Assembly: GCA_033557465.1 (NCBI GenBank)
Contig: CM066033.1
Coordinates: 389,367,289-389,431,288 of the forward strand
Direction of reading: 5' to 3'
From: Ichthyophis bannanicus
Taxonomy: Eukaryota; Chordata; Amphibia; Gymnophiona; Ichthyophiidae
DNA: 64,000 bases
A program made the translations under genes and the position numbers. A model generated the notes under the pieces. That model did no database searches, was not told where the DNA came from, and saw nothing but the letters and a program-made list of their open reading frames with translations. Shown here in pieces: positions 20,763 to 30,549 of the stretch (position 1 is the first letter of the stretch; each line of letters opens with the position of its first letter).

Positions 20763-20818
20763 CCTGGAGACATCCATCAGTTGCCTAATCTGACTCTTCA
20801 TCTTCTGTCGATGCTCAT
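20763..20818 (-). CDS. MIA3: MIA3/TANGO1 coiled-coil exon (56 bp)
   Basis: On the minus strand this exon reads (x)-EHRQKMKSQIRQLMDVSR, an almost exact match to a conserved stretch of the MIA3 cytosolic coiled coil, directly upstream of the residues encoded at 1615-1705. The acceptor is tttcttttctag|atgagc and the donor tccagg|gtatga. It starts in phase 1 (AT completes a codon begun in the previous exon) and ends in phase 0. It is too short to show in long-ORF scans. The intron 3' of it is 19,057 bp. The previous exon was not found anywhere up to 64000. Confidence 0.85.
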
Positions 20819-21605
20819 CTAGAAAAGAAATTAGTATTTCTTCTTTATACTCTTTAGATACCAGAAAAATATCCTACATAAAAGCTAGGAGGATAACAAA
20901 AGAGTAACATACAAACAGGGAAAATTTATCCAAACGGGTTAGTTTTGCACATACTATGAGAATAATGAACCTCACTCTTAAGTCAGGGTACGTGGAGTAT
21001 GATTTTAATATCTCAAATTTGCTGTCAAACCTCACCGTGGTATCTGCATTGTGTCAAAGACAACTTCCTTCTGGAGTTCATAAGATGTAACATGTATAAG
21101 CCAACATACTAAGGTGTGACTGGAAATTCCTGGCATATAGCTCTCAACATGATGGGGAATATTTCTGTATCTTTCTGACATTTTATTTTTCTCTTAACTG
21201 CACAGAAAAAAAATTCTTGGACCCCAGCTCATCACAACTACTTTTCCTTGAACTCCTCCCCCTCTGCTTCACTAACCCTTTTATCTCCCCTTCTACTTCC
21301 TTTCTCCATCAGTCTCTTTCTCGCCCTCCAGCCAGTTCCTGCCAGTTTCTGTCTCTTTCCCTCAACTAATTCCCACCAGCATTTTTTCCCCGTCTCCTAC
21401 AAATACCCCTCTAATGGTCTAGACTCCTGCTTCTGCTCACTCCTCCACTGTGATTGCCTTTCTACAAGGAGCCTGAGCCACATCGTGGAGGAAGTTCAGT
21501 CTGATGCCGCAGTTTCAAGTCTCGAGAGACTTGAAAGCATGAGACTGGCCCAAACTTCCTTCAGTGTATGGCTCAAACTCTTTGCAGAAAGCCGATCGCG
21601 ATAAG
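20819..21605. other. MIA3 intron, mostly unassigned, with a short palindrome
   Basis: No gene is visible. From 21240 to 21480 the plus strand is markedly C/T-rich (blocks such as cctccccctctgcttcac), giving an apparent ORF that I do not consider real. A perfect 11-bp inverted repeat (TTTCAAGTCTC and GAGACTTGAAA, two-base spacer) lies at 21513-21536. DIRS H begins at 21606 after the flank gcgataag. Confidence 0.45.
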
Positions 21606-21935
21606 TGTAGTTACTCACCTGTAATAGGTGATGTCTGGAAACAGCAAAAATAAGTTTTCACATTATCGGTGAATATCACAGACCGAGACCATGCAGAAAC
21701 GCTCCCCAGTGTCCAATAGGAAAGCTTTTAGGAGCATTCCACTGCGCCTGCCTTCCCAATTCCTCTCCTCAGTTGAACCTGTAGCTGAGAAGAAGAAAAA
21801 TAAAAGAACCCTACAATTCCTAGGGGAGGACGACGGGTTGTGAAGACTAATTCCTGCTGTTCCCAGAGATCATCTGTTACAGGTGAGTAACTACGCTATC
21901 TCCAGAACAAGCAGGAATGCAGCCTTCACATATGG
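21606..21935 (-). repeat. DIRS H left end and internal complementary region
   Basis: The terminus is diverged: the usual cacatatgggt block reads cacattatcggt. The complementary region at 21838-21935 reads ctgttcccagagatcatctg then taactacgctatctccagaa caagcagg. It joins rc(left end) to rc(right end) as in the other copies. Confidence 0.75.
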
Positions 21936-22109
21936 GACTCATTAGCTCCCAGGTGCCATACTGGTATGGGGGGTGGGGAGGGGAGAAGAGAATAGTGCAA
22001 TCCTTGAGGCACAAAACATGTAGCCAGAGTCTGGAAGAGTTATGGGCCATTGCACTCTACTCCAGGAAGCAATACTCCCCCAATGATAATCTGGTATCTT
22101 GTAGAAGTC

Positions 22110-23480
22110 CAGGATGGAGGGTATAAGTTGAGTTAAAGTTCCATAGAGGTGCTGGAGTACAGCCTGGCCAAAGACAGCGTCCTGATTGGAGTCTGTCCAG
22201 ACAGTAGTGTGCACTGCCTGACAAATGTCAGTGACATGACCCTTTAATGAGAGTCCTGCTTTTGCATAATCAAAAGAAATGCTATCTGCTTATCCATCTA
22301 TATAGAGTGTGTTTCATCACTAGGCCCAGGTGACTAGGATCAAAATAAATGATTGAGATTTATTTTATTTATTTATTTAGCGTACATTTGTATACCGCTA
22401 CTTCCAGCGATCAGTAGCGGGGTAGATTACAAAACGGAGCTGTCTGATCAGGACAGGGATATTTGAAATATATACAAGGTGACTGATAGGAAAAGCACAG
22501 CACACAGCAATTATGAAAGAGAGTTTCCTTCCATAAGGAGGGTGGAGTTATTACCTATGAACATTTTTACAAATATACATTTTCATTTTACATATGTACA
22601 TTTTTTTTATATAATTTACATAATTTTACATAATTTACAGGTATACATCTTTGGTTTTCTGGGTAGCACGGCTGAAGTCACTTTGATTTACATCATGTTG
22701 TAGTGAATCTGAAATAGGTGGGTCTTGAGTTTTTTCCTAAAGTCCATTAAGTCTTCGCACGCTCGTAGCTCAGGTGGCAGTTGGTTCCAGAGAGTTGGTG
22801 CTGTGAATGAGAATGCTCTGTTACTTGTACCGGTTTCCTGGTACAAGTAACAGAGATGATTTCCTGTGCGCTTTAGTTCTATCCAAGTAGAAGGCCAGTG
22901 CTCGCTTGCAGTCTAAAGTATGTAGTGCTGCTTCAGCCCAAGATGCATCTGGCCTAGGGAAGAAAATCGGAAGGATTACCAACTGGTTTAAGTGGAAGGA
23001 GGAAACCATCTTCAGGAGGAAATGCGGATGAGTACGCAGAACCACCTTGTCATTGTGGAAAAAAGTATGGGGGGGGGGGGGATCTGCCACTAGAGCTTGC
23101 AGCTCACCAATGCTTTGAGCTGAAGTGAGGGCAATAAGGAAGATGACCTTCCAAGACAGAAACATCAGTGAAGTTATGGCCAAAGGTGGCTTTAGAAGCT
23201 GCGACAGAACCACATTCAGATCCCAGGCCAGCAGAGGCAGCTTAATGGGTGGCTTGGAAGCAGGAGACCCCGCATGAAGCATGCTACTAAGGGGGTGTGA
23301 GGAGATGAACTGTCCATCCACTGATCTGTGAGAAGCCACAATAGTACTAAGGTGAATGCTCACCGAGTTGGTTTTAAGACCTGTCAGGGATAAATGGAGA
23401 AGACTCTACTGGGCAAGAAAAGGGATCAATGTCCTTTGGGGAGCAGAGGGCAAACCTACGCCATTTGAAGGTATAAGATC
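22110..23480 (-). pseudogene. DIRS H tyrosine recombinase, split
   Basis: The C-terminal part (22110-22355) and main part (22858-23480) flank an L2 insertion. ORF 22821-23363 reads MSIHLSTIVASHRSVDGQFI, MLHAGSPASKPPIKLPLLAW and DLNVVLSQLLKPPLAITSLM. It then reads FLSWKVIFLIALTSAQSIGE and LQALVADP, where the catalytic Arg of the usual SxRRxSEL is replaced (SAQSIGEL). The LDCKRALAFYLDRTKAHRKS block follows. Loss of the first catalytic Arg and several stops make it inactive. Confidence 0.7.
22360..22852 (-). mobile_element. 5'-truncated L2-like LINE with inverted 5' junction
   Basis: Reading on the minus strand this is the 3' end of an L2 element. The A/T-rich end lies at 22360-22382, then the gcggtatacaaatgtacgc tail motif, with the RT C-terminus behind it (plus-strand ttggttccagagagttggtg). 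It is flanked by GAGAT (22355-22359 and 22853-22857). At its 5' end sits a perfect 14-bp inverted repeat, CTGTTACTTGTACC / GGTACAAGTAACAG (22818-22831 and 22840-22853), with an 8-base loop. It interrupts the DIRS H recombinase. Confidence 0.75.
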
Positions 23481-23684
23481 TGGTGGAATCCTTACGAGAT
23501 GCAAGGAGGATATTCTTGACCACCTATAGGAGGTCGAGGTTGGCGAGCACTATCCCTTCAGCAGCCATGCTGTCAGGTGTAGGAAGTAAAGATTGGGATG
23601 TAGGAGCGTACCGTGGTCCTGACAGAGGAGGTCAGGCACATATCCCAGGAATGGACAGATAAAGGGATACCAGAATCCCCAATA

Positions 23685-24318
23685 TGTAATTGAAGATGGA
23701 TGAATTTCTTGATACAGAATGTGTTTAGAAGTTTGACTTTTCACCTACTTCCTTTTAAATAGAATAGGATGTCATGATCATGAGTTCTGTGTAACCGTCT
23801 TTAAAATAGATGGAACAGTGTTAACACAAGCATAAAGAGTAAATATAGGCTATTAACTGTGCAAGCATAAAGTTCATTGTACAGTCAACTGGAAGTCCCT
23901 GCTGACACAACATAATTTTTGCAACTTTGCAATTATAAATTTCATCTAATACACTGTAATCAGATCTTACTCTGTAAAAAGAACTTTGGCGACACCTTGT
24001 GTTATTTCATGGTTATAATAAATGACTGTTACTTCCTCTTTTTCTCTAATAAAAGGAGCTTTTTAGGAGGAGGAATTTGAATTCAATAAGCGTGGAATTA
24101 TGCATGTCCATAGACCCGTTTATTGTCTTCCCTCTGAGCTCAAAGAAAGTAACACTTGTGTGTGTGTGTGATTGTGTTCTGTATTACTCTCTGCCTGTTT
24201 CTCGCTGCTTGAGGACCAGAGACCTAAAAAGCCATGGTATTGTGTCCAGATCATGGAGTTTTCTTCAAGTGGCTGAGTCTATGCAAGACAAAGAAGCAGC
24301 GAGAAACCACAGTTGACA
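23685..24318. mobile_element. LTR-like insertion of uncertain type in DIRS H
   Basis: DIRS H methyltransferase sequence breaks off near 23678 and resumes at 24319 (gggccaaaatggggctatga). The 630-bp insert starts TG and ends CA when cut as given. It contains AATAAA at 24017-24022 and 24048-24053 followed by a GT-rich stretch (gtgtgtgtgtgtgattgtg) and then ctctgcctgtttctcgctgc, a layout like the R/U5 part of a plus-strand LTR. A flanking near-repeat CCAATA/CCAAAA is too imperfect and is offset by three bases to count as proof. It could equally be another repeat class. Confidence 0.4.
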
Positions 24319-24535
24319 GGGCCAAAATGGGGCTATGAGAATCATCAAGCCCTTGTCAGCCTGTAGCTTTAATAGCGCCTTGGGTATTAAGGAGATGGGA
24401 GGGAATGTGTAGAGCAGTCGCTGTACTCAATGGAAAAGGAAGGTGTCTGGGGCCTGTCGGTGCAGCGACGGAACCCTGGAGCAGAAGCTGTGTGTTTTGC
24501 AGAGTGGCCAAATAATCTATGAGTGGAGCTCTCTA
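24319..24535 (-). pseudogene. DIRS H methyltransferase / RNase H fragment
   Basis: The plus strand ggggctatgagaatcatcaa followed by agcgccttgggtattaagga aligns with the DIRS C stretch encoding the MILIAPRWP and FPPIPLISKTLF motifs on the minus strand. The frame is interrupted. It ends at the TA target of the Tc1 insertion. Confidence 0.6.
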
Positions 24536-24703
24536 CTGTGCCTTGCGAAAGTATTCATCCCATTGGTTTATGTGCTGTTTTGTCACATTATGTACAACCT
24601 GGAATGAAAATGGAGGTTCATTTGAATATTAGGTAATGGACCCAACAATATAGTCAAAATTGGTGAAGTGAAATGAAAATAAGGTAAAATTAGGTCTTAT
24701 CTG

Positions 24704-24835
24704 CTAATTGGCTTTCCTTGAGGAACTCCAGTCCAGTCCCGATCTCTGGGTAGTCAACCCCCACCAGCAGCTTAGAGACTAAGCATGTCATCTATTGAAG
24801 ACATCAGAGTACTTATGCATCTGGCTCCTCCTATT
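24704..24835 (-). repeat. DIRS I left terminal inverted repeat
   Basis: Inner part tcttcaatagatgacatgct and ggagccagatgcataagtac (minus strand) mirrors 29876-30003. The outer 38 bases, starting ctaattggctttccttgagg, recur as reverse complement in the internal complementary region at 25225-25262. Confidence 0.8.
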
Positions 24836-25204
24836 CTCTCAAGTAACCTATTGACAAAGCAGACTCACAGGAGCAACAAATAAGTAGTATAAAAGTCAAG
24901 AGAACTACAGTAGACAAATTCCAACTGGAAAAACTGGAAACAGCATCCCCTGCACCCTTCCAGGGACCGTCCAACAGCAAGGAAGAAAAAGGCTTACCCG
25001 TCATGCTTCTGAACGCCCACCAGTCGCAAGCCCTGATGGACTTCCTTCTTTCTGCCTGTGCATGGCTCCTCCCGCAGGGCTCCCTAGCCCCCCAAACACC
25101 GCTGACTCTTACCAGATAAGTACAAGCAAACTCCCGTGCAGTCCTATGCTGTGAACTGTTATTCTTCTGGCCCGAGTTCGCCCTATCAACTAAAATTATC
25201 GCCA

Positions 25205-25325
25205 CTTCTGACCTAGGGAGGAATCTGGGACTGGACTGGAGTTCCTCAAGGAAAGCCAATTAGTAGGTAAGGCCTACTTTTACCTTCCTTATTGGCTCTC
25301 CAAGTCCAGTCCCGACCTCTGGGAT
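25205..25325 (-). repeat. DIRS I internal complementary region
   Basis: The first half (gactggactggagttcctca aggaaagcc) is the reverse complement of the left terminus. The second half (ccttattggctctccaagtc cagtcccgacctctggg) corresponds to the reverse complement of the right terminus, with several differences. The two halves are joined by aattagtaggtaaggcctac. This is the clearest example in the window of the DIRS circle-junction template. Confidence 0.85.
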
Positions 25326-25345
25326 GTATCGTAGCAGTACTACAC

Positions 25346-25723
25346 TCAGGAAGGACCCACGAGCCTGGCCTGAATGACTGCTGCCCTCAACCTCGCATCC
25401 TCCCTTGCCTGCACGTCTAGGTGGTAATGCCTCACAAAGGTATGGAGAGATAACCAAGTAGCCGCCCTACAAATATCTGCTGGTGGAACTACACATGCCT
25501 CCACCCAAGATGTAGCCAGAGTTCTGGTGGAATGAGTGCACAAACCCTGTGGCACTGCTCTGTGTCGCAGCAGATATGCCGAGGTGATAGCTTTCTTTAG
25601 CCACTGCGAGACGGAAGCTTTCGAGACGGAAGCTTTCCGAGTTACTCTCCTGCAGGGTAAGGGCCGCCTCAACAGATGATGTGGAGACCAGCACCAAAGC
25701 AGCGCCTGTTGCAACGGGTGCAT
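25346..25723 (-). pseudogene. DIRS I tyrosine recombinase C-terminus
   Basis: ORF of 125 codons. The last ~80 residues read LRHRAVPQGLCTHSTRTLAT, containing the HxxR box of tyrosine recombinases as HSTR. They continue ADICRAATWLSLHTFVRHYH LD, where the Tyr in RHYHLD is the expected nucleophile. The N-terminal part, including the first catalytic Arg, is missing, so it cannot be active although these motifs are intact. It provides the best view of the catalytic C-terminus for lineage 2 in this window. Confidence 0.7.
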
Positions 25724-25743
25724 GTGGATGCATGCCTACGGCA

Positions 25744-26143
25744 CTAACTCGATCGTGGCCACCATGGTCCCCAGCACCTGAAGATAATGCCACACAGAAG
25801 GCGCTGGCATCTTGAGGAACTGTCGTACCAACCGTCAGAGCGATGTTGCCTTCTGCTCCAATAGGAATACCCTGCCATTGCGCATGTCGAAGCACGCTCT
25901 GAGGAATTCGAGGTTCTGTGACAAGATAACTGACTCTTTGTGAAGGTCAAAACCCAGTCAAGGCTCTGCAGACACTCTACAACCCATGCTGTCACCTGTT
26001 CGCTCTCCTCCCGGGACTTTGCCTGAATGAGCCAATTGTCGAGGTACAAATGAACCAGTATTCCCTCTTACCAAAGAGTCGCAGCCACAACTACCATGAC
26101 CTTGGTGAAGGTACGTGAGTCCGTCGCCAGACTGAAAGGCAAT
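25744..26143 (-). pseudogene. DIRS I reverse transcriptase, palm part
   Basis: ORF 25744-26049 begins MYLDNWLIQAKSREESEQVT. The catalytic YLDD box has become YLDN, which alone would abolish activity. It continues into the primer-grip region (LQSLDWVLTFTKSQLSCH) before running out of frame. The RT resumes on the other side of the L2 fragment at 27023. Confidence 0.65.
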
Positions 26144-27022
26144 TTTTATTTATTTATTTATTTTAATTTCTTATATACCGCACTCTTTGACATCAGCGCG
26201 GTTTACAGAGAACATAACAAAACCAGAACAACAGGCTGTTCGGAGTTACATATAACAGGATTATGAACTTGGATAACAGGGGAGAACTATCTACATGGAA
26301 TATGCAATCTGTTAACTAGATCACATGCTCGAACTATGTACATGAATTAACAAGAGTGTTGGGAGCAAGGGAAAAACTGTAATTGAATATGTAGTGGGAC
26401 TAAATGTTATCTTTATATGGGGTAGTATCTGGTGAATAGGTTGAATTTGAGGGCCTTTCTGAACTGGGTTAAGTTGGTTATGGTACGGATGTCGGAAGGG
26501 AGCAAGTTCCAGCATTTTGGTGCGCAACACAGGAAAGCTCTGTTCGCTGTTGATAGATTGTACGTTGTTATGGCCTTTGGTATCGATAAGGAGTTTAATG
26601 CTGCCTGTCTTCTGTTTCTGTTTGGTGGTACGGTTCGTATAAGCTCAGAAAGTGAGTTGGAAGATAGGCCCTTTGTGGCCTTGAATGTGAGAATCAGGAT
26701 TTTGAACATCAGCCTTCCGTGTATGGGGAGCCAATGTAGTTGTTTGAGGATAGGTGTAATATGTTCACTCTTGGAAGCTCCTTGAAGAACCCTTGCGGCA
26801 GTATTCATGGCGAGCTGTAATGGGCTCAAGGTGGATTGTGGGAGTCCTTGCAAAACTGAGTTGGCGAAATCAAAATGTGGTAAGATTAGTGCTTGGTAAA
26901 TGGTTCTGAAATCTTCTGGGTCAAGTAGGGAGCGTAGGTGCTTCAGCGTGCGTATCTTGAAGTACACAGCTTTTACGATATTATTTATGTGTGGTTTCAT
27001 GTCGAGCCGATGGTCCAGTTCA
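26144..27022 (-). mobile_element. 5'-truncated L2-like LINE in DIRS I
   Basis: The minus-strand reading (within ORF 26413-27435) is the L2 RT C-terminus: LDHRLDMKPHINNIVKAVYF, KIRTLKHLRSLLDPEDFRTI, YQALILPHFDFANSVLQGLP, ITPILKQLHWLPIHGRLMFK, SELIRTVPPNRNRRQAALNS and CAPKCWNLLPSDIRTITNLT. The frame is open through the stop at about 26413, so this insertion is young. The 3' end at 26144 has the tatttattt tail and cgcggtttaca/atataccgc motif. GCAAT flanks it (26139-26143, 27023-27027) as target duplication. Confidence 0.85.
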
Positions 27023-27440
27023 GCAATGCCCTGAACTGAAAGTGTCCCCCGGGTACTGTGAAGCGCAGGTACAGATGGTGCTCTGGATGGATTGGAATGT
27101 GCAAGCAGGCATCTATAAGGTCGAGGGAGGTAAGAAACTCCCCCGTCTAAATGGCTGCAATCACCAACCATAGTATCTCCACGTGAAAACGAGGCACCCG
27201 TAAACACCTGTTGACATGCTTGAAGTCTAGGATAGGTCAAAAAGTGCCCTCCTTTTCTGGCATGATGAAATATATGAAGCATCGACCACTGCTGCACTGG
27301 TCTTGGCCCCAACTGCAGCAACTGCTCAAGAGTGTCTTGCATAGCCTTTGCCTTGCCACTGGCTTTGTATGGGGATTGGGCAAAGGCGGGCGCGAGAGGT
27401 TTTGCGAACTCCAATGTGTAACCCTGCTGAATCACCTCGA
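27023..27440 (-). pseudogene. DIRS I reverse transcriptase, fingers part
   Basis: The minus-strand reading MIQQGYTLEFAKPLAPAFAQ corresponds to the conserved start VIREGYxLxF of DIRS RT. It continues with LEQLLQLGPRPVQQWSMLHI FHHARKGGHFLTYPRLQACQ, a diverged form of the IPKKxGGxRPILDLRxLN region. Plus-strand cagatggtgctctggatgga is the region of the first catalytic block. The frame breaks before the L2 fragment. Confidence 0.6.
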
Positions 27441-29110
27441 GGACCCATCAGTCTGACCTTATCTGGACCCAGGCATGGTAGAAGTCCATAAAATGATCCC
27501 TGATGGACACCACCGCCACCTGGGCCCTTCCTTGCTTCAGTGTTACTTTTTCAGGGCCGAGAAAGAGGAGGCAGAATAGAAACCACACCGCATCCCACGA
27601 AACCCCTGGTAGGACCGACCTCGTGCGTGAAACCAATCCCTCTGGCATGGAGCAAACAGTGTCGCAGAGAATCGGCAAAGTTCTTTTGCCTGACCCCGCA
27701 TTGGCAACAGGCCATGCCCCTGTTTCTGCTTGTCCTCGGGCAGGCGACCGCCTTTGGACTCCAAGTCCTTCACCAACTTGTCCAACGCTTCCCCCAAACA
27801 GCAGCTTACCCTTAAAAGCTAATTTACTCAAATGCGTCTTGGAGGAGACATCCACCGACCAGTTCCGCAACCAAGGTAATGGCACGCTGCTACCACTGAG
27901 GCCATGTTCTTTGAGACCCCCTGGACAAGATTGTAAAAGGCATCTGCCAGGTAAGTGGCTCCAGACTCCAACTTAGTTGCCGCTACCTCCAGCCCCTGTG
28001 ATCCTTCTGCCGGCTCCAGAATGCCCTGCGCCCACCTAAGACAGACTTTGGCCACCACATCTCCACAAACAGAGGCTTGCAGTGACAGGACACCGATATC
28101 AAAAGCCTGCTTCAACAACGTATCCAATTTTCTGTTCTGAACATCCCAGAGGGCCAAACTGCCCCCCCAATGGGACAGTAGTCTTCTTGATCACTGCCGA
28201 CACTGCAGTGTCTATTTTAGGGGAACGGAGGAGCTCTCTCTCATGTTCCAGCAGAGGGTAGAGGCAAGTCATGATCCTTGTCCACGCAGTCCAGCTTCTG
28301 GGATTTCACACTCCTCCTGGATCATCTGTTTAATCACCCAATGCATGGGAAACACCTTTTGCGACTTCCTGACAACCTGAAACAGCAGATCTTCCAGGAC
28401 ATCCGCCTCCGGGCCCTCCCCAGTAGGCATATTAAGCGCATTAAGTGATTGCTCTATTAGTGTTGCCAACTCCTCGTGGCGGAAAACCCGCACAATTCTA
28501 GCCTCCTCTTCTTGCAGGAGTTTGCCTTCTTCCAACTCCTCCTGTTCTCCCACACCTTCCTGATCCTCAGAATGCAGGGGAGCTGGTATCCTCCTCTCGG
28601 TGGTGCTTGCTGGCCAGAGCCTCCTCCTCCTGAACCCATTCACCCATAGGCACTCACTTTTTTCCACGTTCCGCTGCAGCCAAAGGGACACCCATACTTC
28701 CCTGGTTCAGCCAGTATGCCTTATGTAAAAGGAGGACGAACTCGGGGGAAAAAGTACCACAAGTACCTTCCTCGACATGCTCTTGTGATGTGGAAGGCCT
28801 GGGAGGGGAGCGGTCCACCACCCAATGCTCAAACAGGTGGAGTGGACCCTGCCTCTCCCTCAAGCTGAAACAGCCCTGCGGGAAGTTCGAACTGCCCGCG
28901 CCCGCCCCCCCCCGCCCCCCCCCCGCCGTGGCTCATTCTGCGCCCTTCCAAGGTCCCCAGATGATTAGACTGCATCATACTCTCCTGAATATTCTTTTCT
29001 GCCTCCCATGCATCAGTCTCACACCCTCTGCATATTCCTGAGGCTGAGACTGCCCCGGCAAGCTGGCATGACCCCGCTTGAGGTGGATTGTGGCCTCTGC
29101 TTAGTCCTCC
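27440..29110 (-). pseudogene. DIRS I gag, broken
   Basis: Pieces in order from right to left are 28829-29116 (a Gly-rich stretch coded by the C-rich block at 28908-28930), 28269-28691 (acidic, with EELATLIEQSLNALNMPTGE and MHWVIKQMIQEECEIPEAGL), 27828-28157 (LDTLLKQAFDIGVLSLQASV, YLADAFYNLVQGVSKNMASV) and 27448-27885. Parts align with DIRS J at 5833-6144. Several frameshifts separate them. It would be the particle protein of lineage 2. Confidence 0.6.
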
Positions 29111-29875
29111 AGCCAAAGAGAAGTCCTAGGAGGGCCCTTAAACCTTATGCTATGCCTGAGAGGTTGCTCAAAAACTCCCTCTAACTCTGCTGTGAAAATG
29201 AAAGTAAAGAAAATAAAAGTGAAGGCAAAATGAAAGTAAGCTCAAAGCAAAAACAAAAAAATCATGAGGGAGTTGTTCCGCGTCTGAGCAGGCTTCCACC
29301 CCCAATAGCTAGCCCCTCCTGGCCAGTCTACTCACCACAAAGATGGCGTGCTTCCCGCTTCAGAAATGTAAAATGGTGGCTCTAACATGCAGTTCACAGC
29401 ACTACAGACAAGCCGCCGCCGCCGCGAAGAGAGCAGAATGCCGGTTCAATGTCTAATCGACTAAGAGGTTAAGCCCTGCTCCCCATGTTCGCGGTTGTAT
29501 CTTCTGCTCCCGCTTCTGCTCACCGGCTTTGACAGGAAGGCAGGAGCCCGACAGGAAGCTACACGCTGTCTGACCTCCTCTCTCCCCACGGCTCCTCACC
29601 CGCTGCAGGGTTCAGGAGCCACGACAGTGTTCTCACAAGCTCGGGAGCCTTTTTTCTTCCCAGCCACGAGGGCCCCTGGCGGCTGACTCCCCTGCTTCCT
29701 CTTTTTTTTTTTCCCCAGCTACATTGGCATGCAGCTTCGAGCCTCCAGCCTCCCCCTGGAAGGAGTGTAGCCGAGCTGCCTGCACCAGCCAAACTTATCC
29801 AAGCACAGATATAGTTGTTTCTAAAGTGAATCCAGACCTTGGAATCACTCACCTCCAGCTGCTTGGAGACTGAGC
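29111..29875. other. DIRS I 5' region, no gene seen
   Basis: The stretch between the gag remnant and the right terminal repeat. A CCG-type patch (gccgccgccgccg at 29410) and a T run at 29702-29712 are visible. The short ORFs here look like chance frames. Confidence 0.45.
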
Positions 29876-30003
29876 TTCCTGGAGAGGATAGGAGGAGCCA
29901 GTTGCCTAAGTACTCTGATGTCATTAAAAGATGACATGCTCAGGCTCTAAGCTGCTGGTGGGGTTGACTACCCAGAGGTCAGGACTGGACCGGAGGGCTG
30001 ATA
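29876..30003 (-). repeat. DIRS I right terminal inverted repeat
   Basis: It reads gagaggataggaggagccag, then gtactctgatgtcattaaaa gatgacatgct, ctgctggtggggttgactac and ccagaggtcaggactgg. This is the inverse of 24704-24835. The outermost bases gagggctgataagg also appear as reverse complement in the second half of the internal complementary region. Confidence 0.8.
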
Positions 30004-30034
30004 AGGAAAATACCTTGTATATATACCTTGGAGT

Positions 30035-30330
30035 GGAGGAGTGGCCTAGTGGTTGGGGCAAGGTACTTCAGGCCGGAAGGTCGGGGGTTCAAATCCCACT
30101 AGAGGACAGCAACCTTGGGCCGGAAGGACTGAGGTTTCTAGTCCCACAGGTGCTCCTTGTGGTCTTGGGCAAGCCACTTAACCCTCCATAGCCCATGTTC
30201 CCTGTAAAAATAGTTATCTCCAAGTTATAATGTCCTGTTCAATGTAATTTCAGTTTGTTCAATGTAAACCGCACTGATGCAGAATAGCGCGGTATATAAG
30301 AGAATGTAAATAAATAAATAAAATAAATAA
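30035..30330 (+). mobile_element. tRNA-derived SINE with L2-type tail, copy 2
   Basis: Almost identical to the copy at 8125-8401. It has the A box TGGCCTAGTGG and B box GGTTCAAATCC, the cttgggcaagccacttaacc body, and the tail aaaccgcactgatgcagaat agcgcggtatataagag followed by an aaat repeat running to about 30340. It lies between the right end of DIRS I and the resumed Tc1 sequence. A target duplication was not resolved because the flank is A/T-rich. Confidence 0.85.
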
Positions 30331-30549
30331 ACAAACAAGTAAAAACTGAAAAAGCTGTGCATGCATATGTATTCATCCTTTTGCTATGAAACCCCTAAAT
30401 AAGATCTGGTCCAACCAATTAACCTCAGAAGTTACATAATTAGTTGATTAGGGTCCACCTGTGTGCAATCAGTGTCACATGATCTGTCACATGATGCCTG
30501 CATAAATATACTTGCTCTGAAAGGCCCCTGACTCTGCAACACCACTAAA

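Larger units (their letters stand above)
24681..30011 (-). mobile_element. DIRS I (lineage 2), internally deleted
   Basis: Inverted terminal repeats lie at 24704-24835 and 29876-30003 (gcaggctcctcctat-type inner part, cagtccagtcccgat-type outer part). The internal complementary region is at 25205-25325. On the minus strand, from right to left: gag remnants (29110-27440), RT (27440-27023 and 26143-25744) and YR C-terminus (25723-25346). The RNase H, methyltransferase and most of the YR are absent, so the RT runs straight into the YR tail. An L2 fragment sits in the RT. It inserted into the Tc1 element in a region where the Tc1 sequence reads aataaggtaaaa. Confidence 0.8.

Noticed and set aside
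21248..21604. 118-aa plus-strand ORF in MIA3 intron
   Set aside because: It is low-complexity C/T-rich DNA giving Ser/Leu/Pro repeats, with no motif, splice or promoter evidence.
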